Assembly (NCBI GenBank): GCA_028714695.1
Contig: JAQTLX010000003.1
Span: forward strand, 62,001-126,000
Reading direction: 5' to 3'
Source: Ignavibacteria bacterium
GTDB lineage: Bacteria > Bacteroidota > Ignavibacteria > Tepidaquicellales > Tepidaquicellaceae
DNA length: 64,000 nt
A model generated the notes under the pieces. The model was not told where the DNA came from and searched no databases. It was given only the letters and a program-made list of their open reading frames with translations. Both the position numbers and the translations under genes were made by a program. Of this stretch, positions 42,379 to 50,763 are shown piece by piece (within the stretch, counting starts at the first letter, position 1; each line of letters opens with the position of its first letter).

Positions 42379-45219
42379 ATGGAAATATTTCCTTTAACGC
42401 TGATTAGAATCGGCGGCGGGTCTTTTGATTGTATGTCTTCCCTGAAATTTCAACAGGACGATTATCTGGAAATAACATATGAGAAAGTTAAGGTTATAAA
42501 GAATGAAATAAGTGAATTGATTTATCAAATCATACCTGAATTGAAATCCAGCAAAGAGCAAAATATTTTGTTGAATTTACGCAGAGATATATTTAACGAT
42601 AAGAAACTTCAAAGATCAGGCATTGATAAAATCGACAAGATTGTTGATAAAGCAGCAGCGGAGAAAATCGGCGAATATTTTTCAACGATAGAAAATATCG
42701 ACAATTATTTAAACTCAGTTAAAGATAATTATGATAATGCGTTAATCGAGTTGTGTAAGAATTTAAGGGATTTAACAGTAACTGAATGCATTAGAAACGG
42801 CTTTGTTTTTTCAAGCCACTCTCTATTAAAGAATTTCGAGAGTTATTTAAAACACGAAGGCGAATACACGAAAGATATAAAAAAGACCGAGGTAAGTTTG
42901 ATTAAATATCTTTCCCGAACATACACGAAAACATCTCCCTTTAGTTCATTTAACAGTTTAGCGATTGGCAAATTATCACAGAACAGGAGAGAATCTTTTC
43001 TTTACTATCCTGAAAACGAAGAAATAAAAGCGTCAAGCATTATAAGAGTAAACAACAATTTGTTCTTTTATTTAAGAAACTGTATCTTAAATATAAGAGA
43101 ATTATTTACACATCTTTATCTGATTGCTAATCCGACAATCACCAAACAGGGATCTCAATACAGATACCTAATAAATTACACTAACCTTGAATCATTTCAG
43201 AAGATAGAATTAAATCCGATTTTAGATTACATTTATGAACACCTAAAAGAAAAAAGGAAATTGAAGTTTTGCGATTTGATAAGTCTTATATTTGATGAAG
43301 AAGTAATTGATGCTGACGAAGATGAGCTTGAGAATTACGTTTATAAATTAATCGAGGTCGGTTTTTTCGAATTTGATATTGGTATCTCGGGATTGAATGT
43401 TGACTGGATAACTGAATTAGTGAATTTACTGAAAATCATTCCTGTTAATTCGGAATCAAAAAATATTATTGTTAGGACATTAGAATATCTTAATTCGAAA
43501 GCACGAGAAATGGTGCATTCCGGTTCTCAAGAGCGTTATGAATCGTCTATAGAGGCATTTGGCAGGGTAACCGAGATGAAAGCATGTTTAGACCTTCTTG
43601 TAAAACCAAAAGAAGCTGTACCCGAAACCGTTAATAATGTTGAAAGTCCGGAGGCGGGAAAAGAAGCAGCGGGTAGTAATGATAAAGATCAGAACGAAGA
43701 ACAAAATAAGCAGGTTATAAAAAATGTTCAGTATTACAATCTTGATATAAAACCCGAATCTTTATTTTACGAAGACACAATTCTGAACGACCAATTATTG
43801 ATTAATTCGGATGAAAGTATAGAAATAATAAATAATGCAAATAAATTAATGAGTTATTTCAAATTATTCGAAGGACATAAGGACGAAATGGAAAAAGTAA
43901 CTCATTATTTTAAAAAGAAATATAATATAAATGAATTTATAAATCTTCTTACGTTCTATGAAGAATATATTGGTTATAAGAAAGAAGAGAGAAAAAGGAA
44001 AGATTCAGGCAGGAATGACGAAAACAATAACGAGGAAAAGGGGCATGAGAACAAAGAAAATGTAATTAGAGAAGAAATTATTGTTAAGACAAAAGACAGA
44101 AAAGAACTTCAAAATAAATGGTTAAACAACATTTTCCAAATTATAAAGAAAGAAAATTATACTATAAATGACGAAATAAAATTAAATGAGAAAATGTTTA
44201 TGGATTGCAATAAACAATCCGAAATACAGGAAGATTTTGAATTAAACTCATCGCTCGGATTCTTTCTTCAATTTTACGAAGATAAAACCGAAGAGGGTAA
44301 AAAATGTATTAAATCTGTTATTAATTCTTCGTTTTCCGGATACGGGAAAATGGTAAGCAGATTTCTCAATTTGTTTCCCGATGAATTTACAAAAGAGATA
44401 CGGAAATGGAACGAAAAATATTCGGGTGATTATATTCTTGCGGAAAATATTGATTCAAGCATAATGAACTACAATCTCCACCCGGCTCTAATGCCTTATG
44501 AAATAAGCATTCCCGGAGGAAATTATGTGCTTGAACCTGAAAGAAGAATATCGGTATCCCAATTGGTAATTAGTTATAACAAAAAAGAAGACAATCTTCA
44601 GTTAACGGATACATTAAGCAATAAAAGAGTCTTTACATTCGATCTGGGATTTCAGGGTTACGGAGGACGTTCGGAATTATTTAAATTTCTTGAAACATTT
44701 ACGCTATCAAAAACATTGTTTTTGCATCCCCTTTTGAGGAAAATCTTCGGGTTGTTTAATTCTGTCGAGATGACCTACAATCATATATCGGATAAAGTGA
44801 GCATTCGTCCCAGAATATCTTATAATGATAAATTAATAATAAGCAGAAGAGAGTGGATAATTCCTACAAAATTGCTACCATTTAAACATTATAACGAAAA
44901 AGAATCCGATTATTTTACGAGAATCCAAAAGTGGAGAGTTGAATTTGGACTTCCCGAGGAAATGTTTTTTTTCATAAAACCAATGTTCTTTGAGAATAAA
45001 AAAGAAATTAAAGCAAAAAAGAATTTTACAAGAGATGATTATAAACCGCAGTATATTTGTTTTGGAAATCCTTTTTTAATCAGGCTATTTGAAAAACAAC
45101 TTGGAAAAGTGATTGAATCGATGAAATTTGTCGAAATGTTACCGGCGTCAAATAATTTGCTGAAAATAAACAATAAAAGATACGTAACCGAATTCGTCAA
45201 TCAAACTTATAATTTTTAG
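42379..45219 (+). CDS. Lantibiotic dehydratase LanB, N-terminal (glutamylation) part
   Basis: 946 residues of the Lant_dehydr_N type, which uses glutamyl-tRNA to glutamylate Ser/Thr of a peptide before elimination. Seen: the N-terminal FPLTLIRIGGGSFD block, the R180-TYTKTSPFSSFNSLAIGKL core motif, and downstream HPALMPYEISIPGG, FLHPLLRKIFGLFNS and RIQKWRVEFGLPEEMFFFIKP, where the family is conserved. Two low-complexity charged insertions (about residues 410-452 and 533-577) are unusual and make the protein long for this half alone. The elimination domain is encoded separately by the next gene, 2 bases on, so LanB is split. Confidence 0.88.
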   Translation: MEIFPLTLIRIGGGSFDCMSSLKFQQDDYLEITYEKVKVIKNEISELIYQIIPELKSSKEQNILLNLRRDIFNDKKLQRSGIDKIDKIVDKAAAEKIGEYFSTIENIDNYLNSVKDNYDNALIELCKNLRDLTVTECIRNGFVFSSHSLLKNFESYLKHEGEYTKDIKKTEVSLIKYLSRTYTKTSPFSSFNSLAIGKLSQNRRESFLYYPENEEIKASSIIRVNNNLFFYLRNCILNIRELFTHLYLIANPTITKQGSQYRYLINYTNLESFQKIELNPILDYIYEHLKEKRKLKFCDLISLIFDEEVIDADEDELENYVYKLIEVGFFEFDIGISGLNVDWITELVNLLKIIPVNSESKNIIVRTLEYLNSKAREMVHSGSQERYESSIEAFGRVTEMKACLDLLVKPKEAVPETVNNVESPEAGKEAAGSNDKDQNEEQNKQVIKNVQYYNLDIKPESLFYEDTILNDQLLINSDESIEIINNANKLMSYFKLFEGHKDEMEKVTHYFKKKYNINEFINLLTFYEEYIGYKKEERKRKDSGRNDENNNEEKGHENKENVIREEIIVKTKDRKELQNKWLNNIFQIIKKENYTINDEIKLNEKMFMDCNKQSEIQEDFELNSSLGFFLQFYEDKTEEGKKCIKSVINSSFSGYGKMVSRFLNLFPDEFTKEIRKWNEKYSGDYILAENIDSSIMNYNLHPALMPYEISIPGGNYVLEPERRISVSQLVISYNKKEDNLQLTDTLSNKRVFTFDLGFQGYGGRSELFKFLETFTLSKTLFLHPLLRKIFGLFNSVEMTYNHISDKVSIRPRISYNDKLIISRREWIIPTKLLPFKHYNEKESDYFTRIQKWRVEFGLPEEMFFFIKPMFFENKKEIKAKKNFTRDDYKPQYICFGNPFLIRLFEKQLGKVIESMKFVEMLPASNNLLKINNKRYVTEFVNQTYNF

Positions 45220-45221
45220 TT

Positions 45222-46226
45222 ATGCAAGCCGGCACAAATGGGAAAAAGTGGTTATCGGCATATTTATTTTATTCCGATTCGCGCGATATTTTTTTAAAAG
45301 ACGCTGTTTATCCGTTTATAAAGAACTTGAAATCAATAAGCGGATTTAAAAGATACTTTTTTATAAGATATCCTGAACGCGGTCCGCATATTAGATTAAG
45401 AATCTTAACAGAATCGAGAAAAAGTTACAATACCATAAAATTACTTTTAGCAGATCATTTTAATAATTATTTTAAACAGCGTCCTTCTAAAAATATCGAA
45501 CCGGACTGGGTGAAAAATCTTCCGGACAACCTGAAGTGGTTTAAAAACAACTCTGTACGATTTATTGACTACGAACCCGAACTAGAAAGATATGCGGGTA
45601 TAACAGGAATGGAGATTTCCGAAGAGCAGTTTCAGTTATCTTCCGAAACAGTTTTGAAAATACTCGAATTATCCGATACGTGGAATTATGAAAAAGCGCT
45701 TGGCAGGGCTATGCAACTTAATCTTTCTTTTTGTCTGGCTGCTGGTATGAGTGTTGATCAAATTTCAAAATTTTTTTCTCATTACTGCGATTCCTGGATT
45801 GTTGCCAGCATAAGGGAATATTATTCACCCGAAAAAGATTATGATTTCAAACAGTACAGGGAAAAAATGATTCATGTATTTTCAGAAATATTCGAAAAAA
45901 GGAAAAACTATTTTATAGATTTGAACAGGGATCTTATTGATGCAATAACAAATAATGCAAAATTCGAAGAAGATTGGTTTAATAATTGGATCAGCGGGAA
46001 TAAAAATATAACAACGAAATTAATTTACGCACAGGCTGAGAATAAATTATCAATTGACGAATATTATAAGAAAGTGGCAGAATTTAAAAATGACCGCATG
46101 TATGAATTGTTCTATTTATACCAAAGCTATATTCACATGACCCATAACAGGCTTGGCTTGGAAAATAAGGATGAGCCATTTATCAGTTTTTTAATAAAAG
46201 AAAGTTTAAATAATTTTAAAATATGA
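45222..46226 (+). CDS. Thiopeptide-type / SpaB C-terminal domain protein (LanB elimination part)
   Basis: The 334-residue protein starts with the SpaB_C signature: KKWLSAYLFYSDSRDIFLKDAVYPFIKNL, then FKRYFFIRYPERGPHIRLRI, with R49, R53, H56, R58 and R60 as likely glutamate-elimination residues. It ends with SYIHMTHNRLGLENKDEPFISFLI, the normal family end. In classical LanB this domain removes glutamate to give Dha/Dhb; in thiopeptide systems it is a separate chain as here. It overlaps the LanC gene by 4 bases (ATGA). Confidence 0.88.
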   Translation: MQAGTNGKKWLSAYLFYSDSRDIFLKDAVYPFIKNLKSISGFKRYFFIRYPERGPHIRLRILTESRKSYNTIKLLLADHFNNYFKQRPSKNIEPDWVKNLPDNLKWFKNNSVRFIDYEPELERYAGITGMEISEEQFQLSSETVLKILELSDTWNYEKALGRAMQLNLSFCLAAGMSVDQISKFFSHYCDSWIVASIREYYSPEKDYDFKQYREKMIHVFSEIFEKRKNYFIDLNRDLIDAITNNAKFEEDWFNNWISGNKNITTKLIYAQAENKLSIDEYYKKVAEFKNDRMYELFYLYQSYIHMTHNRLGLENKDEPFISFLIKESLNNFKI

Positions 46227-48238
46227 ATCTAATCAGCCAGGAACAAAAAAACATTCTGATGAACGAGACAATCAGAATAGCAGATGAAATATATGACAAA
46301 AGAATAGAAGATAATAACGGAATATACTGGAAAACAATGTCGCTTAACAGCCAGACAAATGCTATAGAATGGACTGTTTCGGAGAATATATATTCAGGTG
46401 TTTCGGGAATTATTCTTTTCTATTTGTATTTATACAAAATTAACCAGAATGAAAAATATTTGAAAATATGCAAACAATCTATGAATTGGGTCGTGAACTA
46501 TTGCAGGGAAAATAAAACCGTAAACTATTCGTTTTTCACCGGGAGAATGAGTGTTCCATACACTTTGCTAAAGATGAATAATCTATATGGTAAGGATTAC
46601 ATTGAAACGGCTTTGGAAATTGGAGACCAATGCGATATATTTATTACCTCAAATAATCCGCCCCGCGAATTCCTAAACGGCGCCGCAGGGACATTAATTT
46701 CTTTGCTGCATTTATACGACGGGACTAAGGATTCGGGTGTCCTTGAAAAAATTGATTTATACGTAAAGTATATTATAGATAATGCAAGATACAATAAAAG
46801 CGGAATACACTGGGACAGAAGTATAAATGTTATAAAAAGTCTTTGCGGTATTACACACGGAGCTGCAGGAATCGGGCTGGCATTTCTTGAATTAGGGCAT
46901 TATTTTGATAACACAGCATATTATTATTTGGCGGAACAAGCATTTGCATATGAGTCAAACTATTACGGTGAAAAACAAAAAAACTGGATGGATCTCAGAA
47001 AAGGAATTTATAGTACCGAAGATGAAAATAAACACAAAAGTGCATTCCTGGAAAAACGTTATTCGTTTTTTTCTGAGCCTATCAGCATGTATGCCTGGTG
47101 TCACGGTGCGCCGGGAATAGGATTCACGAGATTAAGGGCGTACGAGTTACTTAAAAAGGAAATTTATAAAATCGAAATGAATAAATGCGAGGATGCTGTA
47201 TTAAGCCAAATTGAAGCGCCGATTTTCGAAGGAACCTCATTAACGTTATGTCATGGTCTTGGAGGAAATCTTGACCTTATTAACGAAATACCAAATATTC
47301 TGTGGTCAAAGGATACAAAATCCAGATACGAGGTAATAATCAAGCGTCTTTGTAGATTTATACAGGATAAGAAGTATTACACTTCCGGTCTCGCTTCTTA
47401 TTCCGGTAAAATGGAGGATTTGAGTTTATTCATGGGTAATGCCGGAATAGGGTACTACTTTCTAAGGTTACTTGATGAGAAAAAAGAAAGTTCAATATTA
47501 TCGCCGGTTATAAAGGAAAATTTAGCAAACAACGAAAGCACCTCAAAATTCTTTTTTTCAAAATTAAACTTGAGCGAACTCAGGAGAATCGAAATATGCA
47601 AAGTTTTTAAAAATACGGTTAAACTGATTTCAGTATTTGAAATTCAGAAGTTCAATGAGTATTTAAATTTGGATTCTTCAAATTTCAGAAATAACGAGAT
47701 TGAAGATTTCAGATTGTTTTTTAAAAATCTTGAATTAAAAGACAAGAAAAAAGCAGAAATGTTGAATGACGTGTATGAATACGAAACAAATATATATACA
47801 CTGGACAGCAATATCGAAAGTTATTCATTAGCGAATGCCAGAAAACTGTTCGGGCAAGGAATCATATTAGAATTGATTAATGACGAGGATAAATTAAAGA
47901 AAACAGCTCTGTCGATAAATCATGATGCAATGGCATTGACCTCAAAGTGGAATTGGGAAAAAATTGAAGAATGGAATCTCAACAACTTAATGCATTTACA
48001 TAAGGAGAACACACGCAAGGTTATTATTGCTTCGCACACAGGTATCGAAATAACCGAAATATCGGATTTTTGTTATCATACAATATCTTTGTTCAACGAG
48101 GAAAGAACAACCGAAGAAGCATTGGTTATTCTGTCCGAATTATTTGATAATGATAACGAAGAGCAGAAAAAAATTATTCGGGATAATGGTTTATTGCAAA
48201 TTAAAAATTTATTATCAAAAGGTTTTCTAATACCCTAA
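46223..48238 (+). CDS. LanC-like lanthionine cyclase with a long extra C-terminal region
   Basis: 671 residues. The first ~430 are LanC: H212 in GITHGAAGIG, zinc ligands C293 (WCHGAPG) and C343-H344 (LCHGLGGN), and FMGNAGIGYYFLRLLDE closing the barrel. All the catalytic residues of LanC cyclases are kept, so addition of Cys thiols onto Dha/Dhb is expected. About 240 further residues follow, which normal LanC lacks. They end with a stretch (about 590-671: ITEISDFCYHTISLFNEER, TTEEALVILSELF, LLQIKNLLSKGFLIP) resembling a PqqD-like RiPP recognition element. The rest of the extension I do not recognise. Confidence 0.88.
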   Translation: MNLISQEQKNILMNETIRIADEIYDKRIEDNNGIYWKTMSLNSQTNAIEWTVSENIYSGVSGIILFYLYLYKINQNEKYLKICKQSMNWVVNYCRENKTVNYSFFTGRMSVPYTLLKMNNLYGKDYIETALEIGDQCDIFITSNNPPREFLNGAAGTLISLLHLYDGTKDSGVLEKIDLYVKYIIDNARYNKSGIHWDRSINVIKSLCGITHGAAGIGLAFLELGHYFDNTAYYYLAEQAFAYESNYYGEKQKNWMDLRKGIYSTEDENKHKSAFLEKRYSFFSEPISMYAWCHGAPGIGFTRLRAYELLKKEIYKIEMNKCEDAVLSQIEAPIFEGTSLTLCHGLGGNLDLINEIPNILWSKDTKSRYEVIIKRLCRFIQDKKYYTSGLASYSGKMEDLSLFMGNAGIGYYFLRLLDEKKESSILSPVIKENLANNESTSKFFFSKLNLSELRRIEICKVFKNTVKLISVFEIQKFNEYLNLDSSNFRNNEIEDFRLFFKNLELKDKKKAEMLNDVYEYETNIYTLDSNIESYSLANARKLFGQGIILELINDEDKLKKTALSINHDAMALTSKWNWEKIEEWNLNNLMHLHKENTRKVIIASHTGIEITEISDFCYHTISLFNEERTTEEALVILSELFDNDNEEQKKIIRDNGLLQIKNLLSKGFLIP

Positions 48239-48368
48239 CGATATAAAAGATTCATTTTTAAAATTGATCAATCAAGAATACTAGTTTTATTTCAAAGCCA
48301 ATAAATTGTCTGTAGTGTATGGTACGTTAATCAGTGGATTTATAGAAAAAAGTAAACTGAAATTTCAA

Positions 48369-48398
48369 AAAAGGGGCTATAATATAGCCCCTTTTAAA
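48369..48398. terminator. Bidirectional terminator between RiPP enzymes and precursors
   Basis: AAAAGGGGCTAT / ATAGCCCCTTTT form a 12-bp stem around a short AAT loop. A-runs precede and T-runs follow, so it can stop both the plus-strand LanC transcript and the minus-strand precursor transcript. Confidence 0.92.
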
Positions 48399-48403
48399 AT
48401 ATT

Positions 48404-49168
48404 TTACCAGCCTCCTAATGGCGAATCCGTGGTGGGACAGTTACAGCTTCCTTGTTCGGAACACAATGTTTTGTTATGAACGAGAATATTATGAACAAAA
48501 AAAGTATGAATATTGTCCACCTCAAGATTGTAAACCTTTGTTTTCTCTTTTATTTTTTCTATTGAAACTACATTTACCGGTTGCAAATTTTTATCAGTAA
48601 GTTGGTCTCCGACCTTGATATCTTTAACGCGAATCCATTTGTCGTTTATGTAAAACGGATGATTTTCGGTTACTTTTATTTCTTTGTTAATGATATAATA
48701 GTAGGGCTGCTCGGTAATGATAACTCTTATTACATTTGATAATTCTGTTTTTTTGGTTTTTTCGTTATATCCCAAAACCTTTTCGCCCTCAGAAATTTCC
48801 TGAATTGCTTTTTGTACAATGTCCGAAGTGTTTACGAGCGTGTCTTCGAGGAAACATGAGCCGCAGTTGCAATGAGAATAGCAAGAAAAGCATGTTCCGG
48901 CGCATGTTCCAGCGCAAGTATTCGCACATGTGCCCGCGCACGTTCCGGCGCAAGTATTAGCACATGAGTTTGCGCATGTGTTATCGCAGGTTCCACCGCA
49001 GGAGCACATCCAAGTCTGTTGGCACGTAGCATATTCGGCGGTATGGCACACCACTTCGACAGATTCACCAGCTCCTTTGACACCTTTTGAAGTGTCATCG
49101 TTTAAGGAAGTTACAAAACTTTCGACTTTGATGTCTTCAAGTTTAAGTTTTCTTTTTTTGTTTTTCAT
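48404..49168 (-). CDS. Lanthipeptide-like precursor A with Hint autoprocessing domain
   Basis: 254 residues in four parts. (1) Leader 1-33, KRKLKLEDIKVESFVTSL type, ending K-G-A, a double-glycine-like site. (2) Cys-rich core 34-104 with 16 Cys; from C57 to C93 every fourth residue is Cys in a C-A-[GN]-T pattern. (3) A Hint domain from C105 (CFLEDTLV) through TENHPFY (T167, H170) to LVHN (H231, N232), keeping all residues needed for the N-S acyl shift and Asn cyclisation. (4) A 22-residue tail ending CNCPTTDSPLGGW. The residue after Asn is Lys, so cleavage rather than splicing is expected. Third and last in the minus-strand precursor operon; no clear Shine-Dalgarno. Confidence 0.9.
   Translation of the reverse strand: MKNKKRKLKLEDIKVESFVTSLNDDTSKGVKGAGESVEVVCHTAEYATCQQTWMCSCGGTCDNTCANSCANTCAGTCAGTCANTCAGTCAGTCFSCYSHCNCGSCFLEDTLVNTSDIVQKAIQEISEGEKVLGYNEKTKKTELSNVIRVIITEQPYYYIINKEIKVTENHPFYINDKWIRVKDIKVGDQLTDKNLQPVNVVSIEKIKEKTKVYNLEVDNIHTFFVHNILVHNKTLCSEQGSCNCPTTDSPLGGW
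48890..49000 (-). repeat. 12-bp coding repeats (Cys every fourth residue)
   Basis: The core of precursor A codes for ten Cys at perfect four-residue spacing (C57 to C93), mostly C-A-G-T, C-A-N-T or C-A-N-S. At DNA level this is a diverged 12-bp tandem repeat, likely grown by slippage or unequal crossover. Confidence 0.9.
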
Positions 49169-50021
49169 AATTTTAATTTATATTAGGTTAGAAAAACTAT
49201 GAAACTTTCTATTATTTTTACCATCCACCTAAAGGAGAATCTGTTGTTGGACAATTGCAGGATCCAGCTTGTGAACAGATGGTTTTATTGTGAACGAGAA
49301 TACTGTGAACAAAGAATGTGTGAATATTATCCACTTCAAGGTTATATACTTTTGTATTTTGATTTATCATTTCAATGGAAAAGACCTCAACGGGATTCAA
49401 TTCTTTATCCATAAGGAAATCACCTTTCTTTATATCTTTGACTCTTATCCATTTACCATTCACATAAAATGGATGATTCTCTGTTACTTTAATGTTTTTG
49501 TTAATAATATAATATCCCGGTTGTTCAGTAACAAAGACTTGAATTACTTTTGACATTTCAATCTTTCGAGTTACTTCGTTAAAGCCTAATACTTTGTCGC
49601 CTTCGGTAAGCTCCTGAATAGCTTTTTGAACTAGTTCAGAAGTGTTTACAAGAGTATCCTCAAGGAAACAAGAACAATTGCACGAAGCGCAGGAACATAC
49701 TGAAGCACAGGAACCTCCACACGTTGGGCACGTGTTACAGCCGCTTGGACAACTGTCACAAGTATTTACGCAGGTATCACCACAGGTATTTCCTGTCGGA
49801 CAACCGATACAAGTCGGATCTGTACAAACCGTGGAATGACAAGCAATATCGCACCATGTTCGGCAAGCTGTAAGTTGCTGGCTTTCCCCAGCTCCTTTGA
49901 CATCTTTTGAAGTGTCATCGTTTAAGGAAGTTACAAAACTTTCGACTTTGATGTCTTCAAGTTTAAGTTTTCTTTTTTTGTTTTTCATAATTTTAATTTA
50001 TATTAGGTTAGAAAAACTATG
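49096..50021. repeat. Direct repeat: leader and upstream spacer of precursors A and B
   Basis: The block 49096-49201 (start of precursor A and the spacer before it) recurs at 49916-50021 with an offset of 820 bases and no difference that I can see. After one change (a/g at 49202/50022) identity continues into the 3' end of the next gene. It marks a recent tandem duplication of a precursor unit. Confidence 0.85.
49218..49988 (-). CDS. Lanthipeptide-like precursor B with Hint autoprocessing domain
   Basis: 256 residues, same four-part plan as precursor A. Leader 1-33 differs from A at one place only (D29 for G) and ends K-G-A. The core 34-106 has 18 Cys, with irregular spacing and short motifs such as NTC, GDTC and PTC. 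The Hint domain spans C107 (CFLEDTLV) to N234 (LVHN), with TENHPFY intact. The tail is KTICSQAG...CNCPTTDSPLGGW. Only the core is free to vary; leader, Hint and tail are held. Middle gene of three; 49 bases separate it from each neighbour, with nearly identical spacer sequence. Confidence 0.9.
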   Translation of the reverse strand: MKNKKRKLKLEDIKVESFVTSLNDDTSKDVKGAGESQQLTACRTWCDIACHSTVCTDPTCIGCPTGNTCGDTCVNTCDSCPSGCNTCPTCGGSCASVCSCASCNCSCFLEDTLVNTSELVQKAIQELTEGDKVLGFNEVTRKIEMSKVIQVFVTEQPGYYIINKNIKVTENHPFYVNGKWIRVKDIKKGDFLMDKELNPVEVFSIEMINQNTKVYNLEVDNIHTFFVHSILVHNKTICSQAGSCNCPTTDSPLGGW

Positions 50022-50037
50022 GAACTTTCTATTATTT

Positions 50038-50763
50038 TTACCATCCACCTAAAGGAGAATCTGTTGTTGGACAATTGCAGGATCCAGCTTGTGAACAGAC
50101 GGTTTTATTGTGAACGAGAATACTGTGAACAAAGAATGTGTGAATATTGTCCACCTCAAGATTATATACTTTTGTATTTTGATTTATCATTTCAATAGAA
50201 AAGACCTCAACTGGATTCAACTCTTTATCCATAAGGAAATCACCTTTCTTGATATCTTTGACTTTTATCCATTTCCCATTTACATAAAAAGGATGGTTCT
50301 CTGTAACTTTAATTTCATCGTTGATAATATAGTAATAGGGCTGCTCGGATATAAAAACGTTAGCTACTTTAGAAAGTAATTTAGTTCCCGTAATTTCGTT
50401 ATAACTTAAGACTTTATCGCCCTCCCTAAGTTCCTGAATAGCCTTCAACACTATTTCGGAAGTGTTAACTAAGGTGTCTTCAAGAAAACAAGAACAATTA
50501 CAGTAAGTATTACAAGCAGACGGGCAAATAGAACAAGAACCGCAAAAAGTAAGGCATGATTCCGCTGAGCATTCATTTGTATTACCGCAGTTAACCTCGC
50601 AAGTATGTTGACCACACGCGGTGTCTACAACAGAATAGCAAGTTTCGCAGGTTTTCTCTGTTGCGCCACCATTTGCGTTAAGAGTTTGTTCCTTGCTGAT
50701 AGATGTTACAAAACTCTCCACCTTGATGTCTTCGAGTTTTAGTTTTCTTTTACTTTCTTTCAT
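50038..50763 (-). CDS. Lanthipeptide-like precursor C with Hint autoprocessing domain
   Basis: 241 residues and the first gene of the precursor operon. The leader (KRKLKLEDIKVESFVTSI) shares its first half with A and B but differs after residue 21 and ends in a true double glycine (N-G-G, G32-G33). The core 34-91 has 13 Cys and several acidic residues (TCETC, VNCGNTNEC, GSCSIC). Hint runs from C92 to N219 with TENHP and LVHN intact; its second half is nearly identical to that of B, suggesting gene conversion. The tail is KTVCSQAG...CNCPTTDSPLGGW. A good ribosome site (AGAGGTG) lies before the start, unlike for A and B. Confidence 0.9.
   Translation of the reverse strand: MKESKRKLKLEDIKVESFVTSISKEQTLNANGGATEKTCETCYSVVDTACGQHTCEVNCGNTNECSAESCLTFCGSCSICPSACNTYCNCSCFLEDTLVNTSEIVLKAIQELREGDKVLSYNEITGTKLLSKVANVFISEQPYYYIINDEIKVTENHPFYVNGKWIKVKDIKKGDFLMDKELNPVEVFSIEMINQNTKVYNLEVDNIHTFFVHSILVHNKTVCSQAGSCNCPTTDSPLGGW

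Noticed and set aside
48890-49000. CRISPR-like short direct repeats
   Set aside because: The 12-bp repeats have no spacers and keep a four-codon Cys period in frame; they are coding repeats of the precursor core.
48832-49202. Long Cys/His/Ala-rich frames in other phases over the precursors
   Set aside because: They only reflect the repeated codons of precursor A and have no start signal or family pattern.
48404-50763. The Hint proteins as polymorphic toxins (pretoxin-Hint layout)
   Set aside because: Toxins of that kind carry a toxic domain after Hint and a long secreted N-terminus; here only a 22-residue tail follows and the N-terminus is a RiPP leader beside LanB/LanC.
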